Origin: Rhizobium sullae
Lineage (GTDB): Bacteria > Pseudomonadota > Alphaproteobacteria > Rhizobiales > Rhizobiaceae
Reading direction: 5' to 3'
Length of the DNA: 64,000 nt
NCBI RefSeq assembly: GCF_900169785.1
Contig: NZ_FWER01000004.1
Coordinates: 181,020-245,019, forward strand
The position numbers and the translations under genes are program-made. Below the pieces are notes generated by a model. That model was given only the letters and a program-made list of their open reading frames with translations. It ran no database searches and had not been told where the DNA came from. Shown piece after piece: positions 34,825 to 43,223 of this stretch (the first letter of the stretch is position 1; every line of letters begins with the position of its first letter).

Positions 34825-35958
34825 TCAGATAACGTAGGCCTTCAGCGGCTCGAAGCCATTGAAAGCGACCGCCGAATAGGTCGTCGTGTAGGCACCGGTA
34901 CCTTCGATGAGAACCTCGTCGCCGATGGTGAGGCTCACCGGCAGCGGATAGAGGTTCTTCTCGTAGAGCACGTCGGCCGAATCGCAGGTCGGGCCGGCGA
35001 TGACGCAAGGTTCCATCTTGTCGCCGTCGCGCTCGGTGCGGATCGGGTAACGGATGGCCTCATCCATCGTTTCGGCGAGACCGCCGAACTTGCCGATGTC
35101 GAGGAACACCCAGCGTGCCGTGTCGTTGTCCGACTTCTTCGAGACAAGCACCACTTCAGACTTGATGACGCCGGCATTGCCGACCATGCCGCGGCCCGGC
35201 TCGATGATCGTCTTCGGAATTTGGTTGCCGAAGTGATCGCGCAGGCTCTGGTAGATCGAACGGCCGTAAGCCTCAGCCGACGGAACGTCGCGAAGGTACT
35301 TCGTCGGGAAGCCGCCGCCCATGTTGACCATCTGCAGGTGGATGCCCTGCTTAGCGAGCTGCACGAAGACGCGCTTGGCATCGGCGAGAGCCGAGTCCCA
35401 GGCATCGACTTTGGTCATCTGCGAACCGACATGGAACGACACGCCGTAGGATTCAAGGCCAAGCTGATGGGCGTAGACGAGAACGTCGACGGCCATCTGC
35501 GGGACGCAGCCGAACTTGCGCGACAGCGGCCATTCAGCACCTTCGCCATCTGTCAGCACACGGCAGAACACGCGGGCGCCGGGCGCAGCGCGTGAGATCT
35601 TCTCGACTTCTTCGTGGCTGTCGACAGCAAAGAGGCTGACGCCGAGCGCGTGAGCGCGGGCGACGTCGCGTTCCTTCTTGATCGTGTTGCCGTAGGAAAT
35701 GCGGGCAGAGGTCGCACCGGCATCCAGCGCCATTTCGATTTCGGCGACGGACGCGCAGTCAAAATTGGAGCCGAGGTTTGCCAGCAGCTTCAGCACTTCC
35801 GGAGCCGGGTTGGCCTTGACGGCATAGTAGATCGCGCTGTCCGGCATCGCATGACGAAAGGCGTTGAAATTGTCGCGCACGACGTCGAGGTCGACCACGA
35901 GGCACGGACCGTCGGGACGTCGGGTTGCGAGAAAGTCGCGGATGCGCTGGGTGGTCAT
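34825..35958 (-). CDS. odc2: Ornithine/lysine decarboxylase, type III PLP fold
   Basis: 377 residues from ATG 35958 (GAGGG eight bases upstream). The enzyme removes CO2 from ornithine, and possibly lysine, to make putrescine or cadaverine. The alanine racemase-like barrel carries the PLP lysine in YYAVKANPAPEVLKLL, the glycine-rich phosphate loop in MVNMGGGFPTKYL, and the C-terminal catalytic Cys-Asp in AGPTCDSADVLYE. A longer frame runs upstream to 36438 but covers the RNA leader. Type III ODCs of this group are common in alphaproteobacteria. It is divergent from a LysR gene, with a long leader and an inverted repeat between. Confidence 0.94.
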   Translation of the reverse strand: MTTQRIRDFLATRRPDGPCLVVDLDVVRDNFNAFRHAMPDSAIYYAVKANPAPEVLKLLANLGSNFDCASVAEIEMALDAGATSARISYGNTIKKERDVARAHALGVSLFAVDSHEEVEKISRAAPGARVFCRVLTDGEGAEWPLSRKFGCVPQMAVDVLVYAHQLGLESYGVSFHVGSQMTKVDAWDSALADAKRVFVQLAKQGIHLQMVNMGGGFPTKYLRDVPSAEAYGRSIYQSLRDHFGNQIPKTIIEPGRGMVGNAGVIKSEVVLVSKKSDNDTARWVFLDIGKFGGLAETMDEAIRYPIRTERDGDKMEPCVIAGPTCDSADVLYEKNLYPLPVSLTIGDEVLIEGTGAYTTTYSAVAFNGFEPLKAYVI

Positions 35959-36364
35959 ATCGATTCCCTCTTCCAATTCCAGAGCTCCGGCAAAAACCGG
36001 AGGACAAAGGGCATACGAATGCTCGCGTTGGAACCAGCCGGTGGAGACCCCGGAACCATAGCAAGCGCTCGATGCGCAAATATTGAACCAACGCCACGAC
36101 AGCGGCATAGTTCGGCTTTGTCTGCCATGGATTGGAGGGAAAATCCCAACCGCACTTCCGGCAATGAAGGTGTGCCTCTTCAGTAACCCCGGCTGATGGA
36201 AAGCCGGAAGACACCAGAAAGGCCCGCACCGTCGTTGCTTAGGCGTCCTCGCATTTCCCGGTTGGCCGGAATAGCGACTGGAGGGGTTAGTTCCAGGTAC
36301 CTTACCGATGACCTCACCTAATCGAGGGTCGGCGGACACCCATGGGCACGTGCGACTTTGGGCT
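35959..36364 (-). ncRNA. Structured 5' leader of the decarboxylase gene (speF RNA motif candidate)
   Basis: About 400 nt of non-coding, GC-rich sequence precede the decarboxylase ATG. It contains several potential hairpins, including CTCCGG-N6-CCGGAG (35985-36002) close to the start codon. A conserved RNA motif named speF is known upstream of alphaproteobacterial ornithine decarboxylase genes, and location, length and gene family agree. I did not fold it or match it to the model; open frames inside it are not convincing proteins. Confidence 0.62.
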
Positions 36365-36371
36365 GAGGACG

Positions 36372-36399
36372 AGATAAGAATATTCGCAGTCATAATCAA
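36372..36399 (-). promoter_or_regulatory. Putative sigma-70-type promoter of the decarboxylase leader
   Basis: On the minus strand, TTGATT (36394-36399) and TTATCT (36372-36377) are 16 bases apart in an AT-rich stretch. Transcription would start near 36364 and give a leader of about 400 nt. The match is partial. Confidence 0.4.
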
Positions 36400-36431
36400 G
36401 ATTTTTTTTGCCCCTCCCTCAAAAAATAAAT

Positions 36432-36456
36432 TGAACAAACACGCGCAATTTGTTCA
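36432..36456. promoter_or_regulatory. Perfect inverted repeat, candidate LysR binding site
   Basis: TGAACAAA-N9-TTTGTTCA, perfect 8-bp arms. It is 26 bp upstream of the LysR ATG at 36483 and upstream of the putative decarboxylase promoter on the other strand, a typical position for a divergent LysR box. Confidence 0.68.
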
Positions 36457-36482
36457 GTCTTCCTCAACAACGGAGGATGGCC

Positions 36483-37376
36483 ATGGACACACTGACGCGC
36501 ATACGCGCCTTCATCGATGTCGTTGAAGCGGAAGGTTTTTCCGCCGCAGCGCGGCGCACCGGCCGCTCCAAGGCGCTGCTCTCCAAATATGTGCGCGAGT
36601 TGGAAGACGAACTCGGCGCCCTGTTGCTCAACCGCACCACTCGCCAGTTCTCGATGACGGAAGCCGGTCACACCTATTATCGCACCGCCTCTGACATCCT
36701 CAAGGAGATCGACAACCTCGCCGATCTGGTGCGCGAGAACAACGCGCAGCTCAAAGGCCGGCTGAAGATCTCGGTGCCACGTACCTTTGTCGACGCTGAT
36801 GTTGGTCAATCGCTGATCGATTTCGCCAAGGAGAACCCGGACCTGCAGCTGGAAATCGCGGCGGACGACCGGTTCGTCGATCTGATCGAAGAAGGCTTCG
36901 ACCTGGCGATCCGCGTTACGAAGCTTGAAGATTCGGGGATGATTGCGCGCAAGATCTCGGATTTCCGCGTGCATGTCTGCGCGACACCGGAGTTTCTCGA
37001 GCGTTATCCAAACATCGAACATCCGGCGGACATTTCCAACGTTCCCTTCATCGTCGATACGAATTCGCGTACGCAGGCCAGCGTCCGATTCTATAATCCG
37101 GACAGCACGTCCTTCGCGGTCGCAGTTTCCGGACCGATCGAAGTGAACAGTCCGCATGCGACATTACGCGCGGCTCTCTCCGGAATCGGCATCGCAGTCA
37201 TTCCGGATTTCATCGCCCGCAAACCGATCGAGGACGGCCGGCTCGTGACGCTGTTCAACGACTACATACCCACCGATCGCGGGATTTATGCCGTCTATCC
37301 GCACCGGCGCTACCTGCCCGCAAAGGTCCGCATCTTCGTGGACTACCTCCATGCTTGGTTCAAGAAGCACCCTTGA
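36483..37376 (+). CDS. LysR-family transcriptional regulator divergent from the decarboxylase
   Basis: 297 residues from ATG 36483, six bases after GGAGG. The N-terminal helix-turn-helix is IRAFIDVVEAEGFSAAARRT followed by GRSKALLSKYVRELEDELG; the LysR effector domain follows (LKGRLKISVPRTFVDADVGQ, AVIPDFIARKPIEDGRLVTL). It is of the CrgA-like type. The inverted repeat upstream makes autoregulation, and control of the divergent decarboxylase, likely. The effector is unknown. Confidence 0.92.
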   Translation: MDTLTRIRAFIDVVEAEGFSAAARRTGRSKALLSKYVRELEDELGALLLNRTTRQFSMTEAGHTYYRTASDILKEIDNLADLVRENNAQLKGRLKISVPRTFVDADVGQSLIDFAKENPDLQLEIAADDRFVDLIEEGFDLAIRVTKLEDSGMIARKISDFRVHVCATPEFLERYPNIEHPADISNVPFIVDTNSRTQASVRFYNPDSTSFAVAVSGPIEVNSPHATLRAALSGIGIAVIPDFIARKPIEDGRLVTLFNDYIPTDRGIYAVYPHRRYLPAKVRIFVDYLHAWFKKHP

Positions 37377-37479
37377 ATCAGACCTGGTTCACCTTGCCAC
37401 TTTGAGGCCGGTCCCAATTCCGTCCCATTCTCCGGCAAGAAAACACCAACCGATTTGGGACAGAGCGGTAACCCGAAGC

Positions 37480-38121
37480 ATGAAAAAATCGACTTTCCTT
37501 ACGGCCGCGCTGATCTCGCTTGCGCCGGTCACCGCCATGGCACATCCGCATATTTTCGTGGAAGCTCGGCTCGAAGTCGTGGCAGCGCCCGACGGCAGCA
37601 TTCAGGAGCTGCGGAACGTCTGGCGCTTCGACGAGGTGTTCTCCTCCTCGGTCGTCATGGATTTCGACAAGAACACCGATTTGAAGCTGGAGCCGAACGA
37701 ACTCGCCGAAGTCGGCAAGACCGTCCGGGAATCGCTCGCGGACTACGACTACTACATGAACCTGACGATCGACGGGAAGAACGTTACCGTGCAGAAGCCG
37801 GACATCATTCACGTCGACTACAAGGAGGGCCAGCTTCTGATGTTCTTCGCGGTCAAACCCACGGAGAAGATGCCGCTGAAGGGCAAGCTCACTTTCGGCG
37901 TCTACGATCCGACGCTCTACACCTCGATCGACTTTCCGACGGACCAGGAACTGGCGATGGTTGGCGACGGCTTCAAGAACTGCAAGCACGATGTGTTGCG
38001 GCCGGACGCCGATCAGGTGATTTCTCAGAACAAGCAGTCGCTCACCGACGCCTTCTTCACCGATCCGACCGGCACCAACATGTCCAAGCTCTTTGCCACC
38101 AAGCTGGAGGTTTCATGCTGA
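37480..38121 (+). CDS. DUF1007 periplasmic protein
   Basis: 213 residues from ATG 37480, beginning with a signal peptide (MKKSTFLTAALISLAPV, cleavage near AMA). The mature protein begins HPHIFVEARLEVV, the family hallmark HPH, followed by NVWRFDEVFSSSVVMDFDKN. DUF1007 proteins are periplasmic and often precede NicO/RcnA-type nickel-cobalt transporter genes; metal binding by the N-terminal HPH is suspected. Its stop overlaps the start of the transporter gene (ATGCTGA), so the two proteins are likely made together. A longer frame upstream covers LysR coding sequence and is not real. Confidence 0.87.
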   Translation: MKKSTFLTAALISLAPVTAMAHPHIFVEARLEVVAAPDGSIQELRNVWRFDEVFSSSVVMDFDKNTDLKLEPNELAEVGKTVRESLADYDYYMNLTIDGKNVTVQKPDIIHVDYKEGQLLMFFAVKPTEKMPLKGKLTFGVYDPTLYTSIDFPTDQELAMVGDGFKNCKHDVLRPDADQVISQNKQSLTDAFFTDPTGTNMSKLFATKLEVSC

Positions 38122-39188
38122 AACGGAACGCTTCGCTGTTCCTTCCGATGGCCGCATTTGCATTGCTTGCGCTGATGAGCGGGGCACATGCGCAATCGCC
38201 GCTCGGGATCGGAACTGCGGAGCCGAGTTTCCAGCCGACAGGCGGCCCGCTGGCACCGCTGCTTGCCTACATCAATTACGAGCAGCAGGCCTTCTACCGC
38301 GCGTTGACCGCGGCACTGAGGGCGATGCGCGAAGACCCGTGGCAACTCGGGTCTCTGGTCGGCCTATCCTTCGTCTATGGCGTCTTCCATGCAGCGGGCC
38401 CCGGGCACGGCAAGGCAGTGATCTCCTCCTACATGATCGCCAACGAAATCGAGCTGAAGCGCGGCGTAGCAATCTCCTTCATCTCAGCCTTCCTCCAGGG
38501 TGCGGTGGCAGTGGCGCTCGTTGGTGGTGCCTGGCTCATCCTGCGCGGTAGCGGCATCACACTGACGCAGGCGACGAATGCGATGGAGATCACAAGCTTC
38601 GTGATGGTCATCGCCTTCGGCGGCTGGCTGCTTTTTCGCAAACTGCGTTCGATGGTCAGCGGCCTACCAAAACGCGAGGTCGTGGAAACCTCGGCCGGTC
38701 CGATCAGCATGATGCTCGACTGGAAGGACAAGGAAAGCCGCAGGGAGACCTCTGCCTTCGGCGAGAAGCAGGCACGCCGGGCGGGGCACAACTTCATCTC
38801 CGGCATGGCCTGCGAGACCTGCGGCCGCTCTCATGCGCCGGACCCGTCGCTGCTGGGCGGCGACACGTTCAGCATCCGGGAAGCCTGGTCGGCGATCGTT
38901 GCCGTCGGCCTCCGCCCCTGCTCCGGCGCCCTGCTCGTCATGACCTTTTCGCTGCTGAACGGCCTTTATCTCGGCGGTATTTTTTCCGTGCTCGCCATGT
39001 CGCTTGGCACGGCCATCACGGTCGCCGTCCTCGCGATCCTTGCCGTCACCGCCAAAGGCACCGCCGTTCGCATCTCGGGCCGCGGCTCGACGACTTCAGT
39101 CTGGGTTGGCAACGCGATCGAGATTCTGGGTGCCGTTCTGGTGATTTTCATGGGCGTGCTGCTGTTGGGAGCCTCGCTTCAGGGGTAG
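38115..39188 (+). CDS. NicO/RcnA-family nickel-cobalt transporter
   Basis: 357 residues from ATG 38115. A signal-like first helix is followed by about six transmembrane helices. The conserved motif is visible as GVFHAAGPGHGKAVISSYM near residue 88, with HxxxxxGH in its centre, the family metal-coordinating element. A cytoplasmic or periplasmic loop carries ACETCGRSHAPDP, a Cys-x-x-Cys plus His arrangement. VGLRPCSGALLVMTFSLLNG is the second core motif. RcnA-like members export nickel and cobalt. It overlaps the DUF1007 gene by 7 bp. Confidence 0.88.
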   Translation: MLKRNASLFLPMAAFALLALMSGAHAQSPLGIGTAEPSFQPTGGPLAPLLAYINYEQQAFYRALTAALRAMREDPWQLGSLVGLSFVYGVFHAAGPGHGKAVISSYMIANEIELKRGVAISFISAFLQGAVAVALVGGAWLILRGSGITLTQATNAMEITSFVMVIAFGGWLLFRKLRSMVSGLPKREVVETSAGPISMMLDWKDKESRRETSAFGEKQARRAGHNFISGMACETCGRSHAPDPSLLGGDTFSIREAWSAIVAVGLRPCSGALLVMTFSLLNGLYLGGIFSVLAMSLGTAITVAVLAILAVTAKGTAVRISGRGSTTSVWVGNAIEILGAVLVIFMGVLLLGASLQG

Positions 39189-39192
39189 GCTG

Positions 39193-39399
39193 CTACTTCC
39201 CCCTACCTCGTTGATACCGCGCCCTCAGCCAGAATATCGCAAAGAAGCCGAGCAGCAGCGCCGCGCCGGCGACAAACGCGAGCACTGGAGAGTAATTGCC
39301 GATCCAAAGAACAAGCGTCGGCAGGAAATAGATGACCAGCCCTACCCCGACGAGGATGATCCCGGCGGCGATCGCCTGAGAACGGCTTTCCGGGCTCAT
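39193..39399 (-). CDS. Small two-helix membrane protein
   Basis: 68 residues from ATG 39399 (AAAGG upstream); the frame continues further but that start has better support. Two helices are clear (AIAAGIILVGVGLVIYFLP and VLAFVAGAALLLGFFAIFWL) with a short basic tail (RARYQRGRGK). I do not recognise the family. The start overlaps the GNAT stop (ATGA), so it is co-translated with the downstream end of that gene; function unknown. Confidence 0.65.
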   Translation of the reverse strand: MSPESRSQAIAAGIILVGVGLVIYFLPTLVLWIGNYSPVLAFVAGAALLLGFFAIFWLRARYQRGRGK

Positions 39400-40088
39400 G
39401 CGAGCCTTTCCTTTTCGAGATCGGCTCGGATATCCTGCAGGCGCCGGCACTGCTTGCCTTCGGCATCGAAGTTATCCGGCGCAAGCCAGGTCTCGAAAGC
39501 TTCCTTGATTATCGGCCATTCGCTGTCGATCATGGAGAACCAGGCGGTATCGCGGTTGCGGCGCTTGGAGATCATATGCTGGCGGAACACGCCTTCGAAG
39601 GTGAAGCCGTAGCGTGCCGCCGTCGTCTTGCTGGCTTCGTTGTTGTTGTCGCACTTCCATTCGTAGCGGCGGTAACCAAGGTCTTCGAAGACATGCTTGG
39701 CCATCAGGTAATGCGCTTCGGTGGAAAGCGGCGAACGCTTCATATCCGGCCCATGCGCCACACCGCCGATTTCGACGACGCCGTTGGCCGGGTCGGCGCG
39801 CATGTAATTGGCCATGCCGACGATCCTGCCGGTGGCATTGTCGCGAAAGACGTGGGTAAGCCAGCCGGACTTGGCATGGGCGTTCCCGAGCCACTTGGCA
39901 AAATCGTCCAAGCCGGTGAAATCGTCCTGCGAGAAATAGAGAAGCAGCGGATTGATACCCATGCCGCCGAGGCCGTCCCAGAGCGCCTGAAGATGCTCCG
40001 CGCGGACATAGGGCTCGACCGTCACGTAGCGCCCCTTCAGTGTCACATAATCAGGTGCCGGCACCTTGAAATTCGATAGATCGCGCAT
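39396..40088 (-). CDS. GNAT-family N-acetyltransferase (RimJ/RimL type)
   Basis: 230 residues from ATG 40088, with AGGAG upstream. The acetyltransferase core is RIVGMANYMRADPANGVVEIGG, followed by LSTEAHYLMAKHVFEDLGYR and CDNNNEASKTTAARYGFTFEG, the typical RimJ/RimL-like strand-helix-strand. Substrate could be a protein N-terminus or a small amine. Its stop overlaps the small membrane gene start. The preceding ATG in the same frame is possible but weaker. Confidence 0.87.
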   Translation of the reverse strand: MRDLSNFKVPAPDYVTLKGRYVTVEPYVRAEHLQALWDGLGGMGINPLLLYFSQDDFTGLDDFAKWLGNAHAKSGWLTHVFRDNATGRIVGMANYMRADPANGVVEIGGVAHGPDMKRSPLSTEAHYLMAKHVFEDLGYRRYEWKCDNNNEASKTTAARYGFTFEGVFRQHMISKRRNRDTAWFSMIDSEWPIIKEAFETWLAPDNFDAEGKQCRRLQDIRADLEKERLA

Positions 40089-40152
40089 GCTCACTCCTCT
40101 CATCGGAAGAGTGGATAGGCCAGCCGCCCGGGAAAGGCAACCGGCCCGCATG

Positions 40153-40872
40153 TCACTGTGACAAGGAAACCTTGGCGGAGGAAACCGTTGCTTCGATGTG
40201 GTCCACAAGCGCATCGGCAAGGCCGAGACGGCCGGCAAGAAGGTCGAGATAGCCGCGCTCAGCACGCGAGTCCGGCTCGATCGTCAGGCGCGAGGCCGTA
40301 TAGAGCTCGACCTTCTGTTCCTCGGTCCCGGCGGCGGCGACCAGCGCGTCGAGATCGGTCGGCGAGGCAAGCTCATGCTCGATGAAGGACGCGGCTTCGC
40401 CGCTGACATCGGCGGCCTTCATCTTGTCCATGATATGCGCACGCTCGGCATCATCGATATGCCCGTCGGCCTTGGCCGCCGCGATCATGGCGCGGATGAG
40501 CACAAGGGCAAATTCATTGCTGCCTGCGGGCGATGCCGGGCCGAAGCCAGATTCGGCCGGTGCCGGCAGCAGAACGGGCGTCGAAGGTGGAGTGACATCC
40601 GAAGGCGTGGCGGGCGCCTGACCTGCCTGGTAATTCTTGTAGGCCTGGTAGCCGAGACCGGCGATAGCCGCAAGCCCGCCGATTGTAAGCGCATTGCCGG
40701 CGATATTTCGGCCCGTTTTCGTTCCGAGAAGCACGGTTGCCAGCGCTCCGGCCTTCCACGGATTGTCCTTGGCCAACTGGACGGTATCTCCGGCTCTGTC
40801 GCGGACACTGCCGCCAACGCCCGGTATTTGCGAGCCCAGAAACTGGTCAAGAAGCTTCTTCGCGTCGAACAT
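40153..40872 (-). CDS. DUF533/TerB-like membrane-associated protein
   Basis: 239 residues. The N-terminus MFDAKKLLDQFLGSQIP and the DNPWKAGALATVLLGTKTGRN segment are typical of DUF533, followed by one glycine-rich hydrophobic helix (ALTIGGLAAIAGLGYQAYKN). A Pro/Ala linker leads to a C-terminal TerB-like helical domain: ALVLIRAMIAAAKADGHIDD, AERAHIMDKMKAADV. The acidic AKADGHIDDAER segment is the TerB-like metal or phosphate-binding pattern. Function is not known; tellurite resistance should not be inferred. Confidence 0.85.
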   Translation of the reverse strand: MFDAKKLLDQFLGSQIPGVGGSVRDRAGDTVQLAKDNPWKAGALATVLLGTKTGRNIAGNALTIGGLAAIAGLGYQAYKNYQAGQAPATPSDVTPPSTPVLLPAPAESGFGPASPAGSNEFALVLIRAMIAAAKADGHIDDAERAHIMDKMKAADVSGEAASFIEHELASPTDLDALVAAAGTEEQKVELYTASRLTIEPDSRAERGYLDLLAGRLGLADALVDHIEATVSSAKVSLSQ

Positions 40873-40924
40873 CCTTCATCGTCTCCCTGTTAGAGGCAGA
40901 CCTGAAGATAGGAAGCAAACCTGC

Positions 40925-40955
40925 AAATACAAATGCCGGCAAAACCGCCGGCATC
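40925..40955 (-). terminator. Terminator after eda
   Basis: Read on the minus strand, GATGCCGGC and GCCGGCAT form an 8-bp stem with a GGTTTT loop, followed by TTTGTATTTG. It lies about 20 bp beyond the eda stop. Confidence 0.65.
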
Positions 40956-40976
40956 CTAGAACACTCGGGGAAAATG

Positions 40977-41615
40977 TCAGGCCTTCAGCGCAGCCGCTTC
41001 CGAGGCGAGCTTGGTGATGCCTGCCCAATCGCCCGCGGCGACGAGTTCCTTCGGCGCCACCCAGGATCCGCCGACGCAAATGACGTTCGGCAGCGACAGG
41101 TAGTCATTGGCATTTTTCAGCGAAATGCCGCCGGTCGGGCAGAAGAACGTGCCAGCGAGCGGTGAGGAGAGCGCCTTGAGGTATGCCACACCACCCGCCT
41201 GCTCGGCCGGGAAGAACTTTAGCACCTGATAACCTTCTTCGCGAAGCGCCATGACTTCGCTGGCCGTCGCAGCGCCCGGCAGCAACGGAACCGGCGATTT
41301 CGATGCCGCGGCGAGCAGTTCCTGCGTGGCGCCTGGGCTGACGACGAACTTCGAGCCGGCGGCAACGGCTGCATCCCAGTGCTGGGCGTTCAGGATCGTG
41401 CCTGTGCCGACTTCGGCACCTTCGACTTCCTGCGCAACGGCGCGGACCGTATCGAGTGCGGCAGGCGTGCGCATGGTGATCTCGATCGCCTTCAGACCGC
41501 CTGCGACCAGCGCGCGCGCCAACAAAACGCCGGACTTCACGTCATCGACGATGAGCACCGGAACGACTGGCTGGAGTTTGAGGATGGAAAGGAGCTTTTC
41601 TGTCTTCTCGCCCAT
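40977..41615 (-). CDS. eda: KDPG aldolase (2-dehydro-3-deoxy-phosphogluconate aldolase)
   Basis: 212 residues, the standard size. The enzyme splits KDPG to pyruvate and glyceraldehyde-3-phosphate in the Entner-Doudoroff pathway. Conserved pieces are QPVVPVLIVDDVKSGVLLAR, GLKAIEITMRTPAALD, the GTGTILNAQHWDAAVAAGSK stretch, and LKFFPAEQAGGVAYLKAL containing the Schiff-base lysine, then FCPTGGISLKNANDYLSLPN. No edd or zwf is adjacent. A 7-bp inverted repeat (ATTCGGG-CT-CCCGAAT, 41642-41657) lies just upstream and might be a leader hairpin. Confidence 0.95.
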   Translation of the reverse strand: MGEKTEKLLSILKLQPVVPVLIVDDVKSGVLLARALVAGGLKAIEITMRTPAALDTVRAVAQEVEGAEVGTGTILNAQHWDAAVAAGSKFVVSPGATQELLAAASKSPVPLLPGAATASEVMALREEGYQVLKFFPAEQAGGVAYLKALSSPLAGTFFCPTGGISLKNANDYLSLPNVICVGGSWVAPKELVAAGDWAGITKLASEAAALKA

Positions 41616-41766
41616 AGCAGCACGGTTCCTTAAAGCGTTGAATTCGGGCTCCCGAATACCCCTGCGGACGGGCTTTGTCGAGACAAAACAGATGCGGCAA
41701 GAAGTGGGTATCCCTCCTGGGAGATTTACGTTACGGTACGCCGATCGTCACAAAAGGTTCACTGAA

Positions 41767-42255
41767 ATGGCGAAAGAGATCGAGCGGAAATTTCTGGTAC
41801 GCAACGACGGCTGGCGCGCAAAGGCCGAGACGAAATCGCTCCTTAGGCAGGGCTACATCGCCTCGATGGACGACCGCTCCGTGCGTGTGCGCATCCTCGA
41901 CGGAAAGAAAGCGAAGCTGACGATCAAGATTGGCCGCAGCACTGTCACCCGCGACGAGTTCGAATACGAAATCCCTGTTTCCGATGCCGAAGAACTGATG
42001 CAGAGCGCCATCGGCCTCGTGATTGAAAAGACGCGCTACCGCGTGCCGCATGACAGCTTCGTCTGGGAAGTCGACGTTTTTGCCGGCGCGCACCGCGGGC
42101 TGGTGATTGCGGAAGTGGAAATGGAGTCCGAGGATGACAATCCCTCCCGTCCCGCTTGGCTCGGCCGCGAAGTGACCGGCGATTTCCGCTATTCCAACCA
42201 GGCACTCGCCACCGAATTCGAGTACGATCAGGATGCCCTTTCGCATACGGCCTGA
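41767..42255 (+). CDS. CYTH-domain inorganic triphosphatase-like protein
   Basis: 162 residues. The N-terminal EIERKFLV is the CYTH signature (ExExK), and the tunnel residues continue as RSVRVRILDGKKAKLTIKIG and DEFEYEIPVSDAEEL. Catalytic Glu-rich strands reappear as EVDVFAGAHRGLVIAEVEME. Bacterial CYTH enzymes hydrolyse inorganic triphosphate with a metal ion; ThiTPase or adenylate cyclase-type activity is less likely. It overlaps the CHAD gene by 23 bp, so the two act together. The ATG at 41767 gives the expected N-terminus with no extra residues. Confidence 0.9.
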   Translation: MAKEIERKFLVRNDGWRAKAETKSLLRQGYIASMDDRSVRVRILDGKKAKLTIKIGRSTVTRDEFEYEIPVSDAEELMQSAIGLVIEKTRYRVPHDSFVWEVDVFAGAHRGLVIAEVEMESEDDNPSRPAWLGREVTGDFRYSNQALATEFEYDQDALSHTA

Positions 42256-43129
42256 TGCGGATTTTACCGATGAGTTCCGAAGGGTGGCGACGGAACAGCT
42301 TGAACGCGCCATTGCCGTTCTTGAGAAGCGGCCGGACGGCGCGGACGAAGCGGTCCATGATTTTCGCAAGAACCTGAAGCGGCTGCGCTCGCTTTACCGG
42401 CTCGTGGCGAAAGAGGTGCCGGACTTTCAGAAGTGCGAAAATGCCAGACTGCGCGACATCGCAAAATCGCTCTCGGCGATCAGGGACGCAGCAGCTCTGA
42501 TCGGCACCGCCGAATATCTGCAAAGAGGCGCCCGCAGCGACGCAGAGAGCGAGGCGCTCAGCCGCATCGTCGCCGTTCTGGAAGCACGCCGCGACTGGAT
42601 GGCCAAGGCCGAAAGCGGGCTTGAACAGAAGCTTCACGAGACGGCCGTGACGCTGAAGGATGCGATCGCCGCACTCGACGAGGTTTCCTTCAAAAACAGC
42701 CATCGCAGAAACGCTCGCATGCTCGCCAAAGGCTGGCAGCGAACCTTGCGAAGGGCGCGGGCGGCGCTCACGGCATGCCACGATACGGCAGCAGCCGAAG
42801 ATTTTCATGAACTGCGCAAGCGAACCTATGACTACCGGCTCTATCACGCGCTGCTGCGCAATCTGTGGCCCGCCGCGATGAAGGCGAAGCACGATGACGC
42901 CGAGGAACTGGCAGAGCAGCTCGGCCGTATAAATGATCTCTCGGTGCTTTCGCAACTGGTTGAGGCCGAGCCGCAGCTCATTACCCGCAACGAAGATCTC
43001 GCTCATCTGCTCGACGCCATCATCTTCCGCCAGCAGGAAGAGCGGCACAGCGCTCTTGCCAGCGCCGAACGCGTCTTTGCCGACAAACCGCGGCGCGAGG
43101 CTAGCCGTATCGAAGCACTCTGGCTGTAG
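42233..43129 (+). CDS. CHAD-domain protein
   Basis: 298 residues. The CHAD domain is helical and rich in conserved His and basic residues: [20 protein letters not shown] and [20 protein letters not shown] are the two signature helices, each with the H-x-x-R-K type pattern. CHAD proteins bind polyphosphate and often associate with CYTH phosphatases. Overlap with the CYTH gene suggests coordinated synthesis and a role in polyphosphate or triphosphate metabolism. It is followed after 94 bp by trhO. Confidence 0.9.
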   Translation: MPFRIRPDADFTDEFRRVATEQLERAIAVLEKRPDGADEAVHDFRKNLKRLRSLYRLVAKEVPDFQKCENARLRDIAKSLSAIRDAAALIGTAEYLQRGARSDAESEALSRIVAVLEARRDWMAKAESGLEQKLHETAVTLKDAIAALDEVSFKNSHRRNARMLAKGWQRTLRRARAALTACHDTAAAEDFHELRKRTYDYRLYHALLRNLWPAAMKAKHDDAEELAEQLGRINDLSVLSQLVEAEPQLITRNEDLAHLLDAIIFRQQEERHSALASAERVFADKPRREASRIEALWL

Positions 43130-43223
43130 TTTGAAGCTGAATCTCGAAGGTGGGCTGATCCGTGTCTTCAGGTCGCATTGCCAACGCTTGCGCGAAAACG
43201 CTGCAGACTGTATTTCAGCGCGC

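Noticed and set aside
35959..36438. 160-codon N-terminal extension of the decarboxylase
   Set aside because: The family starts at MTTQRIRDF; the extension crosses the putative promoter and RNA leader and is not conserved-looking protein.
40153..40872. Tellurite resistance gene
   Set aside because: The C-terminal TerB-like fold alone does not imply tellurite resistance, and no other ter genes are nearby.
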